Positions 1 through 12,078 of a stretch of 64,000 bases of DNA are shown here, in pieces. This stretch comes from Heterobasidion occidentale (Eukaryota > Basidiomycota > Agaricomycetes > Russulales > Bondarzewiaceae). The stretch's first letter is position 1. Each line of letters starts with the position of its first letter. The notes beneath the pieces are model-generated. The model did not search any database. It saw only the letters and a program-made list of their open reading frames with translations, and had not been told where the DNA came from. The translations under genes and the position numbers were made by a program. The stretch is from assembly GCA_039111635.1 (NCBI GenBank), contig JBCAQO010000002.1, positions 434,001-498,000 of the forward strand. The letters are read 5' to 3'.

Positions 1-91
1 GCTGCTCCTCGCGACGCCGAATTAACCACTCCAATATCGTGTATCGTGACCTCTTACTTATTTCTGACTCCGCCACCGCGGATGCAAATAG

Positions 92-2175
92 CCTTCGGCC
101 CCCTCATGTTCGGACCGCTGAGCGAGATCTACGGCCGCTCACGCGTCCTGCAGCTCGCCAATCTCATCTATTTCGGTACGCCATTCTCTCCACTCTCCCC
201 CATTCGGATCTCACACGGTTCATATTTTTTCTCCGACTTCCCTTCCGTGCCTTATCCCCGTCCACTTAACGCCACTCCTGTTATTATCGTCGGCGCGTCG
301 GCGTTTTTTTTTTGGCGGTCCTGTGTCCAATGCGTGAAAATAGCGTTCAACCTCGCGTGCGGCTTTGCCCAGAACAAAGGCCAGCTCATCGCGTTCCGGT
401 TCCTCGCAGGTCTAGGTGGATCCGCCCCGCTCTCGGTGCGTCTCTCTCTCTTCCTCGTTCTCCTACCCGAACGACTCCTTCAAACCCGAGGATTTCTGAC
501 GCGCAAGTATGCTTCCAGGTCGGCGGGGGCGTCATAGGCGACTGTTTTCTGCCTGAGCAGCGCGGACAGGCGCTCGCGATCTACTCGCTCGCGCCGATGC
601 TGGGCCCCGTCGTGGGCCCTGTGATCGGCGCGTGGATCGCGGAGAAGAGCCAGTGGCGGTGGGTGGTGAGTTTCTCCTTTGATGGCGGGACGGCGAATTT
701 TGTTGCTGAGATTGATCTCTAGTTTTACGCGACGACGATTGCGGACGCGTTCGTGCAGGTCTTGGGCATCCTATTTTTGAAAGAGAGTGCGTGTTTTCTC
801 CCTTTGCTTTGACCAAATGGCAGTGTGATTTGACCTTTGTGCGCTGCTTCGTAGCGTACGCGCCAGTGCTGCTCGAGCGCAAGGCGGAGCGCATACGCAA
901 GAGCATGACGCCTGAGAAGGCCGAGAGCGTCGTCGTGCGCACGGTGTTCCAGGGCGCAGACCGACAGTGCGTAACGTTTATCCTCCCAAGACCGACCGAC
1001 CGCTGACGTTCTTTTCTTTCTGCTCCTTTCTGTGCGTGGTTTGCGTGCGGACTCGGCAGCTGGCGGACGATCCTCGCCAAGGCGCTCGTGCGCCCGTTCG
1101 CGCTGTTCGTCTCCGAGCCGATTGTGCAGCTCCTGGGGGTGTACATGGCGTTCGTGTACGGGCTCATATACTGTGCGTGGTCCTTCCCCCCTTTCCTTCC
1201 TCCGCGGCTCGCGCGTTTTCTCAATTCCACCCCCACGGCGTACAGTGTCGATCACGACGATGCCGTCCATATTCCAAGGCATCTACGGCGAGTCCGTGGG
1301 CATCGCGGGGCTGAATTATATCGCGCTCGGCCTCGGGCTGTCGGGCGCCTCGCAGATCAACGCGCGCACGATGGACAAGGTGTACGTGATGCTGAAGAAG
1401 CGCAACGGGGGCGTCGGGAGGCCGGAGTTTCGACTGCGTGAGTAGTCGCTTTTTGTGCTTTGGTTTTCTCTTCTTTTCTCTTCTTTATGCTCCTTTTTGT
1501 CGGTTTGGGTCGTGGCCGTGAAAGAGAAGACGAGAGGCTGATGGCGGAGCTTGGGATCTGCAGCGTCGATGGTGCCGGCGACGGTCTTTCTCCCCGTGGG
1601 CCTGCTCATTGCGGGCTGGTCCGCGCAGACGCATTCGCACTGGATCGGGACGGATATCGTGAGCTCCTCGCTTCTCTGATGACGGCCTTTTGTTGACTCC
1701 CGCGCGCGTCAGGGCATCGTGCTCATCGGCGCGGGGTCGATCCTCAACTTCCAGAGCATACAGACGTACGTGATCGACGCGTTCACGCTGCACGCCGCTT
1801 CCGGTGCGTCGTCCGTGTGTTTCCTCTCCGCTCCTCGGACTGCGGTTCTGACAGGACGCATTTGGGGTTTGTTTTGTTTCGCGCATAGCCCTGGCTGCGA
1901 CGTCGTTTCTGCGGTCGATCGCGGGGTTCGGGTTCCCGCTGTTCGCGCCTGCGATGTACAACGCGCTCGGGTTCGGCAAGGGCAACACGATCCTCGCGTG
2001 CGTGGGGATCCTCATCGGATGTCCTGCGTGCGTGCCGTCTAGCTTCTCCCCCTCTTCGTTCCGTGGCGCTGACGCTTTCTGTTATCTTTTGTGCGCTGCG
2101 CGATGTAGGCCGTGGCTGTTCTGGCATTACGGCGAGCGGATACGGGCGGCGAGTCGGCATGCGCATAAAAGCTGA
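92..2175 (+). CDS. MFS drug/H+ antiporter-like transporter, 5' end outside window
   Basis: Integral membrane transporter of the major facilitator superfamily, DHA1/multidrug-resistance-like. It probably exports small molecules across the plasma membrane; the substrate cannot be told. Visible exons are about 92-175, 344-435, 519-665, 723-787, 855-966, 1060-1172, 1246-1437, 1564-1658, 1713-1803, 1890-2027 and 2109-2175 (stop TGA 2173-2175), separated by 50-170 nt introns. The first complete exon carries the loop motif FGPLSEIYGR after transmembrane segment 2 (MFS motif A). The third carries the antiporter motif GPVVGPVIGAW (motif C). The last exons give a hydrophobic C-terminal half (ALGFGKGNTILACVGILIG) and a basic tail ending HAHKS. 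The N-terminal segments lie left of the window. Family assignment is firm; substrate is unknown. Confidence 0.88.
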
Positions 2176-2914
2176 GAAGAGTGAGTTAGAGGATCAGTCG
2201 CTCGATGGAGATTCAGCTCGGAATCACGCGGGAGCGTAATGGATGCCATCCTCCAACAGCCTCCAACCCCCGTCTCCTACTCACCTCGACTTTCGCATGC
2301 AACATAGACGCGCGACCCACTCGTTGACGCCGCATACCCTCTGCGCTCATACCCGCCGTACGGCATCCTTTCAAATGACCCACTTCTACATGAAATCCCC
2401 GTACTGAGATTTGTCGGGACAACGAGGCGCCTCCCTCCGAGGGGCCACTTGATGATCTGATCCACGAGTTCACCTAGCATACGTGCGTAGCCTTGACGAT
2501 TAACGATCCTGTGGGGCTGTGCATATCCCCATTCATTACCTTTTGTACTTCGTTTATGGGTACACAATACGATCGCAGTCGGAAATACTCCAGCTGGAGG
2601 CCTCTGTGAGGCCTCGAGTTGTGCCGCGTGGGTCGCACGGGCGTGCTGCGCATGTTCCGCATGCGATTGTGCATGTCTTTGTCGCCGTTGTCTCGCAGAG
2701 CCAAAGATAGACGGTTCGGAAGGGAGGTGTGTGTCAGGACGCGGAACAACAAGTGCGGGGTAGACCCTAACCTCGGCACAGGGGCTGTAGTGGCATTAGG
2801 TAAGGGGAAAGTGGTACGATTGTCGGTCGCAGTGGAGCCGCCGTCGCCGCATATACCGCACAACAACACTGGTGTTGTCTCCGTCTCTCTCTCTCTCTCC
2901 TCACCACACTCCAC
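2176..2914. other. intergenic, MFS 3' side to GH5 promoter
   Basis: No supported gene. A CT-rich tract (ctctctctctctc, about 2884-2899) lies just before the GH5 start codon. Such pyrimidine tracts are common in fungal promoters and 5' UTRs. Open frames here on both strands show no recognisable protein. Confidence 0.6.
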
Positions 2915-5874
2915 ATGCCCCGAATACCTTCTGTCTCGCCGACGACGGGCAACCTGGTCTCCGCGAGCTTCGTTCACACCGTCGAGGGCAGCTTCGTCGA
3001 CTCCACAGGTCGCACACTCCTCTTCAGAGGCGTCAACCTCTCGGGCGCATCCAAGGCCCCTGTGGGCGAGCCATCCTACATTCTCAACGGCTTCTGGGAG
3101 GACGCGGAGAACGGCGGCAAGAGCTTCATCGGGCGCCCCCTCAACATCGACGACGGCTCCGCCGATGTCCATCTAGCGCGCCTGCGGGGATGGGGCTTCA
3201 ACATACTCAGGTACCCCGTCATGTGGGAAGCCCTCGAGCACGAAGGACCGTGAGTGCTCTTCTTGATCGCTTGGCTCCGCCCCTTCCTTCTTCCTGTGGC
3301 TGACCCGCGGTGCGTCGTCAGCGGAAAATATGACTATGAGTTTATGGACTATACTGTTCGTGTGTTGCGCAAATGCAAGGAACATGGATTCAAAATATAT
3401 ATGGATCCACATCAGGACACGGTGCGTCTCGCGGATATCGATGCCTTGTCGTATCCTGGGCTTATCGCCTTCGCTCAGTGGTCCCGTTTCTCTGGCGGCT
3501 CGGGTGCACCCTATTGGACACTCCCCGCATGCGGCATCGACCCGCGAAATTTCACCGCTACCCAGGCCGCCATCGTCCACTGCGAATACCCCAGCACACA
3601 GCAGCCCGACCCCGCCTCGGTCCCCGCCATGATCTGGTCGACCAACTACGGCCGGCTGGTCTCCCAAACCCTCTTCACGCTCTTCTTCGCCGGGCGCGAC
3701 TTTGCGCCCAAATGCGTGCTCGACGGGCAGAACATTCAGGACTACCTCCAGGCGCACTACATCGAAGCCTTCGGGCAGCTCGCGGAGCGCATCCGCGACG
3801 CGGGCGACCTGCTCGACGACTGCGTGATCGGGTGGGACAGCATGAACGAGCCGTCGGAGGGCTTCGTGGGCTACCCGGACCTGAACGCGCTCCCGCAGCA
3901 CCAGACCTCGACGCTCAAGAAGGGAACGACGCCGACGCCCGCCGAGTCGCTCCGCCTGGGCATGGGGCACGCGCAGACGGTCGCGAACTGGACGTTCGGC
4001 GCGTTCGGCCCGCGGCAGGACGGCACCGTCACGATCGACCCCAAGGGCCGCACGGTGTGGGCGGACCCCGCGACGGAGCCCGACGGCGTGCACCCGCAGT
4101 ATGGGTGGACGCGCGACCCCGCGTGGCAGCTCGGCGTCTGCGTGTGGGCGCTGCACGGCGTGTGGGACGTCGAGACGGACTATGTCCTCCGGCCAGACTA
4201 CTTCCGGTATCTTTCCGACTCTGGCGGCGACGAAGAAGACGGGGGCGTGGACGCGGCGGGCCCGCGCGAGGTCGCGTTCATCGCGGATTATTGGGCGCCG
4301 CACTGGCAGGCGTATGCGCGGCGCGTGCGCCAGGCGCACCCGGAAGCCATCCACTTCGTCGCACCGCCCGTGTTCGCGCAGCCGCCGCCGCTCGACGAGC
4401 GCGACCTCGGCGGGCGGTGCGCGTACTCGACGCACTACTACGACGGGCTGACGCTCATCACGCGCCACTGGAACTGGTTCAACGCGGATGCGCTCGGCGT
4501 CCTCCGCGGGCGGTACCATTCGCCGGTGCAGGCCGTCAAGCTCGGCGAGCGCGCGATCCGCAACTCGCTGCGGGAGCAGCTCGGCATCTTGAAGGCGGAC
4601 GCGGAGATCCTGGGCGCGTACCCGACGATGATCGGCGAGATCGGGATCCCGTACGATATGGACGACCGCGCCGCGTACGGGTACACGGACGGCGGGCGGC
4701 ACAGGGGCGACTATAGTAACCAGCAGAAGGCACTCGACGCGAGCATCAACGCGATGGACGGCGCCAACGCGCTCAACTACACGCTGTGGAACTACTGCCC
4801 CGACAGCTCGCATCCGTGGGGCGACGGCTGGAACATGGAGGACCTCAGCCTGTGGAGCCCGGACGACCTCCGCCCGCGTGAGGGCGACGGGGAGATGTAC
4901 CCCGGCAACTTTGGGACAAGTCGTCGGCCCTCCTGCTGAAGCACAAGGGCGGCGCGCGCGCGTCGGAGAGCGTCGTCGCCGTCACCATCGCGCACGCGCC
5001 GTTCCCGCCCGGCGCGTCCGCGCTCTCGCTCTCCACGCTCCCGATCGCGGGCGCGCTCGGGCTCGCGGCGGACGAGCAGCAGCAGCAGCCGCGCAAGGAG
5101 ATCACGTCGACCGAGCGCTGGCACAGCGCGTTCGACTTTTTGACCGACGGCGCGCGCGGCGTGCGCGCGTTCAGCCGGCCGTACCCGACCGCGACCGTCG
5201 GCGCGCCCATGGACATCGAGTTCGACGCGGACAAGAGCACGTTCCGGCTCACCGTGCGCGTGCGCGCGGAGGACGCGCCCGTGCACCCCACCGACCACGC
5301 GCCGCGGCGGCCCTCACGGCCCGGCACGCCCGCGTCGGAGTCGGGCGCCTCGCTGGCGTCGGCGTCGATCGCGTCTGCGTCGTCGACGTCGGTGGCGACG
5401 ACGGACCTGAAGCACGAGTCGCCGCCGACGGAGATCTTCCTCCCGCTCGTGCACTACGCGTCGGACCAGGCGGTCGGGGCGCTGCTCGCGCAGTCGGAGC
5501 ACACGATGGACCCGTCGGGGTCGGCGGGGACGGTCGACGGGGATGCGGATGGGCTGCATGCGAGTCGGTCGAGCGAGACGCTTGGCGGGAGCCCGTATTA
5601 CCCGCCGCGAGCCGCGGGGCTGCGCGCGGGGCCGGGAGGGCTGGCGGTGGAGGTGGAGGTGTCGAGTGGGCGGTTCGAGGTCGTCGGGGAGCTGGTGCGG
5701 TGGTGGTACGATGTGCCAGCGGAGGGGGAGCCGGAGCGCGAGTATTGGATCACGGTGAGGAGGCGCGGGGGGCGGGTGTGGACGCGGGAGGAGCGGGAGG
5801 TGGAGCGGGAGGGGTGTTGTTGGCGCGTGGGGGACTTGTGTGAGGAGACGACGAAGGGGTGCGCGGTGATGTGA
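2915..5874 (+). CDS. GH5 glycosidase of the fungal EGCrP / steryl-beta-glucosidase group, CaaX C-terminus, apparent frameshift
   Basis: Glycoside hydrolase family 5, related to fungal endoglycoceramidase-related proteins that cleave glucosylceramide or steryl glucosides in membranes. Exons are 2915-3249, 3322-3421 and 3479-5874; introns of 72 and 57 nt, the second in frame and stop-free. The predicted protein is about 943 aa if one base is restored. N-terminal TIM barrel: LLFRGVNLSG, MDPHQD, WSRFSGGSGAPYW. Acid/base Glu is about 269 in WDSMNEPSEG; the nucleophile Glu is about 532 in MIGEIGIP. The C-terminal beta domain includes DFLTDGARGVRAFSRPYP. Near 4913-4916 the frame must change: the upstream frame stops at 4939, while the continuation DKSSALLLKHKGG is in another frame after a run of three G. 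The last residues are CAVM, a CaaX motif. There is no signal peptide, so it is probably cytosolic and membrane-tethered (inference). Confidence 0.85.
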
Positions 5875-6412
5875 GGTGAGGTGAGGTGGGGTGGGGGTGT
5901 ATGTTATTTCTTCTCGGTACCCTTATTTTTTCTCTTTTCTTTTTCATTCTTTTATTTCTCGTGAGTGTTCGTTGCTCTGCGCTCATCTTCTTGCTCCGCT
6001 ATGTCACGCTATCTTCCTCCACGACGCGCATCTCTAATCTGCCTCGGGCCGTCCCTGACTTTGCTCCTCCCGCGGACGCTTGTACTATATATAGATATAC
6101 TGTGTACATATAGCATACGCGGCACTACGCTGGCTACGGCTCCTCACGCGCGATTTCGATTACCCCCCAGCTACTGGCCAGCGGCATCGACATTTGTAGA
6201 TAGCGTACCTTACCTCTCCGCAATTGATCACGGTTGGGCGTGGTTCTCTGGTGTAACCTCAGGGTGCGCGCACGCACATGTGCTTTCCGCGTTGCAGGTT
6301 TGTGCCGCCCTCGTAAGCGGCGCGGATGCACAGACGAATAGAGCGTAAAGTGGGGGTTATTGTGATCTATATATTAGGGCATCGCGTACGCGAGGGAAGG
6401 GCAGGGCAGGGA
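5875..6412. other. convergent intergenic region, GH5 and OPA3 3' ends
   Basis: No gene supported. It holds the 3' UTRs of two convergent genes. A T-rich stretch at 5905-5960 and an AT-rich stretch around 6085-6110 (tatatatagatatac) are plausible 3'-end and polyadenylation regions of the GH5 gene. Confidence 0.5.
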
Positions 6413-7417
6413 TCATGCGCCGGCGGTGCGGTCCGTCTCTGGTGGCGGGGACGACGGTGGAGAAGGCGGGAGGTCTGGTGGCGATTGCGATTGCGATTGG
6501 GCGTGGGTGTGCGGAGACGGGCGCGGTATCCGCAGGGGCGTGTCTTCGAGCTCGACCCAGCCGCCGCGGAGCCCGATCTCGACGACGCGCTCGAGGATGC
6601 GCGTCAGCTCTTCGTTCCTGTGCGCGCGCGTCAGGAGCCGCAGACGCACGGGCGGAGGGGAGGGTGTCGGAAAGGCGAGACGGGGACGGGGACAGACTGC
6701 TAGTACGCACTTCTGCTGCTCCTCGAGCACGCGCGCGTCGCTCTCCTCCGCGCGCTGCGCGAGCGCCTGCACGCGCTGCACGACGTCCTCGATGCGCTCG
6801 TCGACGTCGTCGCGCCGCTTCGAGGAGCTGCGGGACGAGCGCCAGGTCTCGGTGAGGATGAGCCCCGCAGCGACGGTGAAGAGGAAGCCTTCGGCGAGGA
6901 AGTTGGCGCCGTTCTCGATCGCGCTGGGGCGTGCGGGGGTGGGGGGTCAGCGTCTATGGGTAGGGTAGGGTGGGGTGGGGTGGGGACGGAGGTAAAGGTG
7001 GAGGAAGGGAGACGAAAAGAGAGGAAGGAAGAGGAGAGATGCGCACCGTGCTTCAGAGAGCGGGCGGACGTGCTTGGCGGGCTCGCCGAGGAGGTTCGTG
7101 CGCAGCTTGATCTCGTACCTATACATCATCTGCGCCAGCGACACGCACACGTTGCGGAAGCGCTCGTGCCTGCGCGTCCGACGGCGGCGGGGGCGAGCAG
7201 CGGGGGATCGTCACCGAGTTACGACGCCGCGGCGAGGAAGGAGACGGAAACGGCGACGCACTCTTTCGCCTGGTTCTTGATCTGCGCGCTGATGGGCTTC
7301 GCGAGCGTCTTTGAGGGCGGGTGCGGGGGTTGGCAACGCGGCGGCGAGCAGGAGGACACGGCAGAGAGCGGGTGGACTCACGCGGATGAGCAGCGTCCCG
7401 AGTTTGACCGTGGCCAT
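6413..7417 (-). CDS. OPA3-like mitochondrial protein
   Basis: Homologue of optic atrophy 3, a conserved mitochondrial (inner membrane) protein of unclear biochemical role. Exons on the minus strand are 7417-7382, 7308-7262, 7169-7047, 6923-6711 and 6617-6413, giving 207 aa; all introns are GT-AG. The start is the ATG at 7417 giving MATVKLGTLLIR, the canonical OPA3 N-terminus. It is followed by TLAKPISAQIKNQAKEHERF, then VCVSLAQMMYRYEIKLR and the hydrophobic NGANFLAEGFLFTVAAGLI, all hallmark OPA3 segments. A coiled-coil-like region (RIEDVVQRVQALAQRAEE) follows. The last about 35 residues are Pro/Ser/Gln-rich (SQSQSPPDLPPSPPSSPPP), longer than in animal OPA3. Every exon junction restores frame, which supports the model strongly. 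Confidence 0.93.
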
Positions 7418-7987
7418 GCCGGTGTGCGCTGCGCGTCTTGGGGGTGGGTGTGTGTGGGGAAGTGGTGGTAGCGGTGGTGGTGGTGAGCACCAGGGAATGG
7501 GGACGGTGGAGTGGAGGTGGGGAAGTGGAGGTGTGGCAGTACGGCACGGGACAGCGCGGACGTCAGCCTGTTCGCCGAGCCACGAGATCGTATCGGCCAT
7601 CAACCGACCTCAGTGTCTCTCCTTCCTTCTCAAAAGCCTGCACAACAGGCACGTCTTTGCCTCTGTAAGAGTATTGTAAACGATGCACCAACACTACAGA
7701 AGTACGATGTCCGGACAGATCCAAGCCCGTCCGTAAAGCAAACACTTCGAGGTAATCAAACAGGAGCGCGGAGCCCGAGAGCGCATGTATGTAGCAGCTA
7801 GACCGACATTCGTACAGACGAGAGCACAGGAAACCGAAACCGGAGCGCGGGCTACCCTCTAGCCAACGCACGAGCACACATCGCGTATCCACCACCCGAT
7901 AGAACAAGAACACAACGTCCCGCGATCTGATACACGGCGCACAGGGCGCCACTGGCAGCAAGCCAGGTCGCCGGGCGAGCGAAGCGC
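7418..7987. other. intergenic between OPA3 promoter and CDC73 3' end
   Basis: About 570 bp lie between the OPA3 start and the CDC73 stop, both on the minus strand. It must hold the OPA3 promoter and the CDC73 3' UTR. GT/GGTGG-rich sequence at 7437-7545 is adjacent to the OPA3 start. No further gene seen. Confidence 0.5.
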
Positions 7988-9869
7988 TCAGGCCATCATC
8001 AGCGACGGCTTGTTCTGCGTCGTCCACGTGTCGAGCATCTTCCAGAAGTGCGCCACGGTCGACTTGTCGACGTGTCGCCGATTGGGGTCGATCTGCAATA
8101 GAACTATGAGCACGGGTCGGAGAGACGGGCGGGCAAGCAAGCAAGCGCGGTACCTTGATCTCGGTGACGTTCCAGTCTTTGATCTTGGGGTTCGGCGGGT
8201 CGTTCGTCCACGACACGTACACGCCCTTCACTGCAATAGCACCAAGGCAAATAAAAATAAAAATAAACCAAGCCAAGCCATCAACACCCCACCGCAAGGC
8301 TATCGCGCCCAGCGCGGGACTCACCGTGGTGAAACAGGCTGAGCGGCTCCTTCCACTTGTACGGCCGGAACTGCCACGCCTGGCCGGTCGTCATCACGCA
8401 CACGACGCGGTCCCACGCGTCCGCGCCGAACTTGTTCAGCGCGTCGACGCTGTCCACGACGTAGTACCGCTGGTTCGTCGTCGTCTCCCGCCCTGAGGGG
8501 TCGATCGTCGTCCGCCGGCGGTACACCGGGATCAGATCCTCCGGGCGCGTGTTGCCCTCGGCGGCCGCGCGCGCGCGCGCGTCCGAGGAGGGCTCGAATC
8601 TGAGGAGGTGGGTGAGTGTTTGCAGGGGAGAGGGAGGGCGGGCGTACAGGGCGTCTTCGAGGAAGCGCTTGACGTTGTGCATGGTGACGAGGGCGGTCGG
8701 GGAAGAAGAGATCATGATGATGGGGTAGTAATTTTCTGTGTGCGCGAGGTCAGCGTCGGTGCCGTTTCGCTGTGGCAAAGACTGCGCGGGGACAGCGGCA
8801 CTTGCTTTGTCTGCGCGCGAGCAGTTTTGGGTCTGGGCGTATCGTGCGAGGCGTGTCAGGAAGGAGCGAGACGAGACGGTGGGGGGTTGGGCGAACCTGG
8901 GACAGCGGGGATCGCGGCGGGAGCTTTGCCCGGCTTCTTCGCGTCCTTGATGGCCTTCAGCTTTGCGGTGTACGCGTTCCGTATCGCCGCGAAGTTCTGT
9001 GCAGGGGGAGGTCATGTCAGGTCATGTCAATATGCAGAGCGAGCGGGACGGACGTTGGCTTTGATGCCGCGCAGGACGGTGGTGCGGTCGCGCAGCTCGA
9101 CCTCGCCCTGCCTGATCTTCTTGACGATCTCGAGGTCGTGCGCGTCCGCGACGTAGCGCCGCTTCGCGGGCGAGGCGGTGCTGCCGGCGGCGCCAGCGGC
9201 GTGGTGGTGCGCGTAGCCGGCGGCGGCGGATGGCGTGCGCCCGTGCGAGGCGTGCGCGGCGGTGCGCAGCGTCGAGCGGGCGTGTTTGGAGAAGAAGCCG
9301 TCGGGCGGAGGGGTGCCGGGGGGCGTTGTCGTGCCCTCACCTCCTAGGAGCGAGCAGGGGAGGAGACGCGGCGTGAGGAGCCGCTTCCGGGGTGTGCGCA
9401 GGGTGCGCGGGACAGGCATGGGCTAGGGCTAGGGTTGGGGCTCACCGGTGGGCGGGACGACGCTGTCGAGGTGCGCGAGCTTTCCCGAGAGCCACTCGAC
9501 GACGCCCTTGCGCTCGGTCAGGCCGACGAAGCCGACGGCGAGCCCGCTCTCGCGCGCGTGCTTCATGTACTCGGCGCTGCTTGCGTCGCGCAGGGACCAC
9601 GCGAGGTATACGGCGGCGAGGGAGAAGAACGCATCGGGCTCCGCGTGTGGGTCGGACGGCGCTGTGGCGGCGGTGTTGGCGCTGGCGGAGGCGGCGGGGC
9701 GGCGGAGGCGGGTTGGGGTGGACTTGGGGAGGACGAGGGTGGGGGAGAGGCGGAGGTGGGTGGCGAGGAGGAGGGAGGGTGCGAGGGCGTCGGCGCTGTC
9801 GACGGGTGCGATGAAGAATTTGGAGGAGGCGGCGCTGCGGAGGGCGGCGAGGGCGTCGGGGGAGCTCAT
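7988..9869 (-). CDS. CDC73: Paf1 complex subunit Cdc73 (parafibromin homologue)
   Basis: Component of the nuclear Paf1 complex, which travels with RNA polymerase II and promotes elongation and histone modification. Exons on the minus strand are 9869-9446, 9343-9054, 8996-8897, 8735-8648, 8599-8325, 8230-8154 and 8092-7988; 452 aa, every junction in frame. The N-terminus MSSPDALAALRSA matches the Cdc73 N-terminal region. The middle has RRYVADAHDLEIVKKIRQGE and NFAAIRNAYTAKLKAIKDAK. The C-terminal Ras-like domain is complete: NYYPIIMISSSPTALVTMHN, RYYVVDSVDALNKFGADAWD, RVVCVMTTGQAWQFRPYKW, VKGVYVSWTNDPPNPKIKDW and HVDKSTVAHFWKMLD. Divergent from IPK across 384 bp. Identification is secure. Confidence 0.96.
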
Positions 9870-10253
9870 CGTGGGTGACGATGTCGAGGAGCGAGGCGGC
9901 GACAGCGGAGGCGTGGGGTGTGTGTGGCGCGGGACAAGTGCCCGGTGGTCGAGCGGCTATCGCGGCGCGAGCGTGTGCGAGTGTTCGAGGCTGAGTCCTC
10001 CACATAATTTTCGTATCTGCCTTTCTGGGACACCTCCTCTTGCACGCTCCCTTCACAAGGCAGTCGTCGTTTTATCTAATGTCTTTCTGTCGTCAAGACC
10101 CGCAAGCCACCGTTCAATGCCTCGATGCTTCCATCTTGCAGACTCATTTCTCCACGTGATTGCATCAGGCTCTCATCTCCGCCACCACCGACCCTGAACC
10201 TCCCTGAACTCCCCAAACTCTCCCTAAACTCATCCTCCTACCTACCTACCACA
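9870..10253. promoter_or_regulatory. bidirectional promoter, CDC73 (-) / IPK (+)
   Basis: Only 384 bp separate the CDC73 start codon (9869, minus) from the IPK start codon (10254, plus), so this interval should carry both promoters and 5' UTRs. The IPK-proximal part is pyrimidine-rich (cctcctacctacctacc before the ATG). The duplicated IPK copy at 16.2 kb lacks this region except about the last 10 bp. Confidence 0.6.
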
Positions 10254-11510
10254 ATGACAGACACCCCGCCCACCCCACCCGTCGACATATCAGCCGCACA
10301 CGCCCTCGCCAGCCAAGTCGGCGGCCACGCCGGCGTGCTCACCACCGAGGACGGCTCGCTCATCATCAAACCCGCGCTCGCGCTCGAACACCAGTTCTAC
10401 CAGCACGCGGCCGCAGATGCGACGCTCGCGCCTCTGCGGCGGTGGATACCGCGCTTCATTGGGACGCTGAGGCTGGAGGGGCAGACGGGCGCGGGGGGCG
10501 AGATCGAGATCGGCGGTGCGGCGAGTACAGGCGCGGGCGTGCAGAAAGATGAGTGCGATCCCCCATCGGCGGGCGTGCCGCGTGGCTGACGTGCGCGCGC
10601 GCGCGCCCTGCACAGTCCCTCGTGCTCGAGAACCTCGCGCACGCGTTCGCGCGGCCGAACATCCTCGACGTCAAGCTCGGCACCGTGCTCTTTGACGAGG
10701 CCGCCCCGCCCGAGAAGCGCGTGCGCATGGAGAAGACCGCGCGCGAGACGACGTCCGCGCAGACGGGCGTGCGGCTCACCGGGTTCCAGGTGCGCCCCTG
10801 CGCTCGTTCTGCTTTGCGGCTCCGCGCGCGGCGGCTTTGCTCACGCGCCGCGCCGCGCCGGGCAGGTGTTCGACAACGCGACGCGCGCGCCGGTCAACAC
10901 GCCCAAAGCGTACGGCAAGTCGCTCGCGCCCGCCGACCTCCCCGCCGGCATCGCCAAGTTCTTCCCCGTCGCCGTCGCCGCCCCCGATTCGACCCCCGCT
11001 GCGCCCTCGTCCTCTCCCTCGCCATTGGACGCGCCGCAGAATACAGGCCTCCCCGCGCGCACGCTCCTCCCGATCCTGTCCGCCATCATCCACGACGTGC
11101 GCGCCGTGCGCGCGGCGCTCGCGGGCGTCGAGATGCGCATGGTCGGGGGGAGCCTGTTGGTCGTGTACGAGGCGGAGTGGGCGCGCGCGGCGGCGGGCGT
11201 CGAGTGGCTGGCTGCGCACCCGGATGGCGCGGATGAGGACGAAGAAGACGATGAAGATGACGAGGAGGAAGAGGAAGAGGAGGACGAAGAGGAATCCCAG
11301 GAGGAAGAGGAGGGTGTGCAGAAGCCTGGGCCGCCCTGCATCGTCCGCCTCATCGATTTTGCGCACACGCGCCTCAAGCCGGGCGAGGGCCCCGACGCGG
11401 GCGTGCTCCAGGGCGTGGACACGATTCTGCGGCTGCTGCAGGGCCGCCTTGCGGAGGTGCAGGCAGCCGCAGAGGCAGAGGTGAGATCAGAGGCGGATGC
11501 AGAGGTTTAG
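10254..11510 (+). CDS. inositol polyphosphate kinase (IPK family), intact copy
   Basis: Kinase of the inositol polyphosphate kinase superfamily (Kcs1/Arg82/IP6K-related), phosphorylating inositol phosphates in the cytoplasm or nucleus. Proposed exons are 10254-10538, 10616-10789 and 10866-11510 (367 aa). The first intron boundary is less certain; an alternative donor at 10575 would give a 41-nt intron. The signature PxxxDxKxG is seen as PNILDVKLG, followed by TARETTSAQTGVRLTGFQV and YGKSLAPADLPAGIAKFF. The C-terminus has IVRLIDFAHTRL with the catalytic-site IDF. An uninterrupted acidic tract of Asp/Glu (about 11233-11313) splits the C-terminal lobe. It is the first gene of a tandemly duplicated segment; the second copy at 16247-17469 is a pseudogene. 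Confidence 0.9.
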
Positions 11511-12078
11511 ATCAAGGTATATAGAAGAGGGCGCGCGGACGCGCGCGCTGTATAGTATGTGTGGACGTGTGTGCTAGAGGAGGCTAATTCATCGGCTTTT
11601 AGACGGACAATGAGCGATCCTGTCCGAGACGACGAGGGCGAGCTGAACACCTTGGTGATCACATCTCTCTCCACTCCGTCGATGCAACTACTGAGCTCTC
11701 CAGCGCGTCGCATGCGCGCGGCTGCCTCCTGGCTCTCGCAATGCGCGAATATCGGGGATTCGAAGGCCGCGGGCTTCGAGCGCGTGACCAGCTCCGCGAG
11801 CCCTGTTCAGAGATTTTCTTTCCTGTTGACGTCGACGACCACATGCGGTGGACTCATGGCCAGGCTGAACTGTATGTGCTACCCATGAGGCAAGTCAAAG
11901 CCTACTTAGCTGTCTCTGCGACATGACCTGAGGTGCGTAAACCTTTCAAAGAGGCTCACCGGGACCCCGCTCGTCGAATGACGCCACGATGCGCCACGAT
12001 GCTCCTTATCGTGCTGTGATCCGCCGACGACTGTAGGCAAGTACCTTGCTGGTTACGTGCAGGCGGGTGCACAGTTCT

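Noticed and set aside
3173..4813. 546-codon open frame on the minus strand
   Set aside because: Antisense shadow of the GC-rich GH5 exon; Arg/Val/Ala-rich with no domain, while the plus strand carries a clear catalytic domain.
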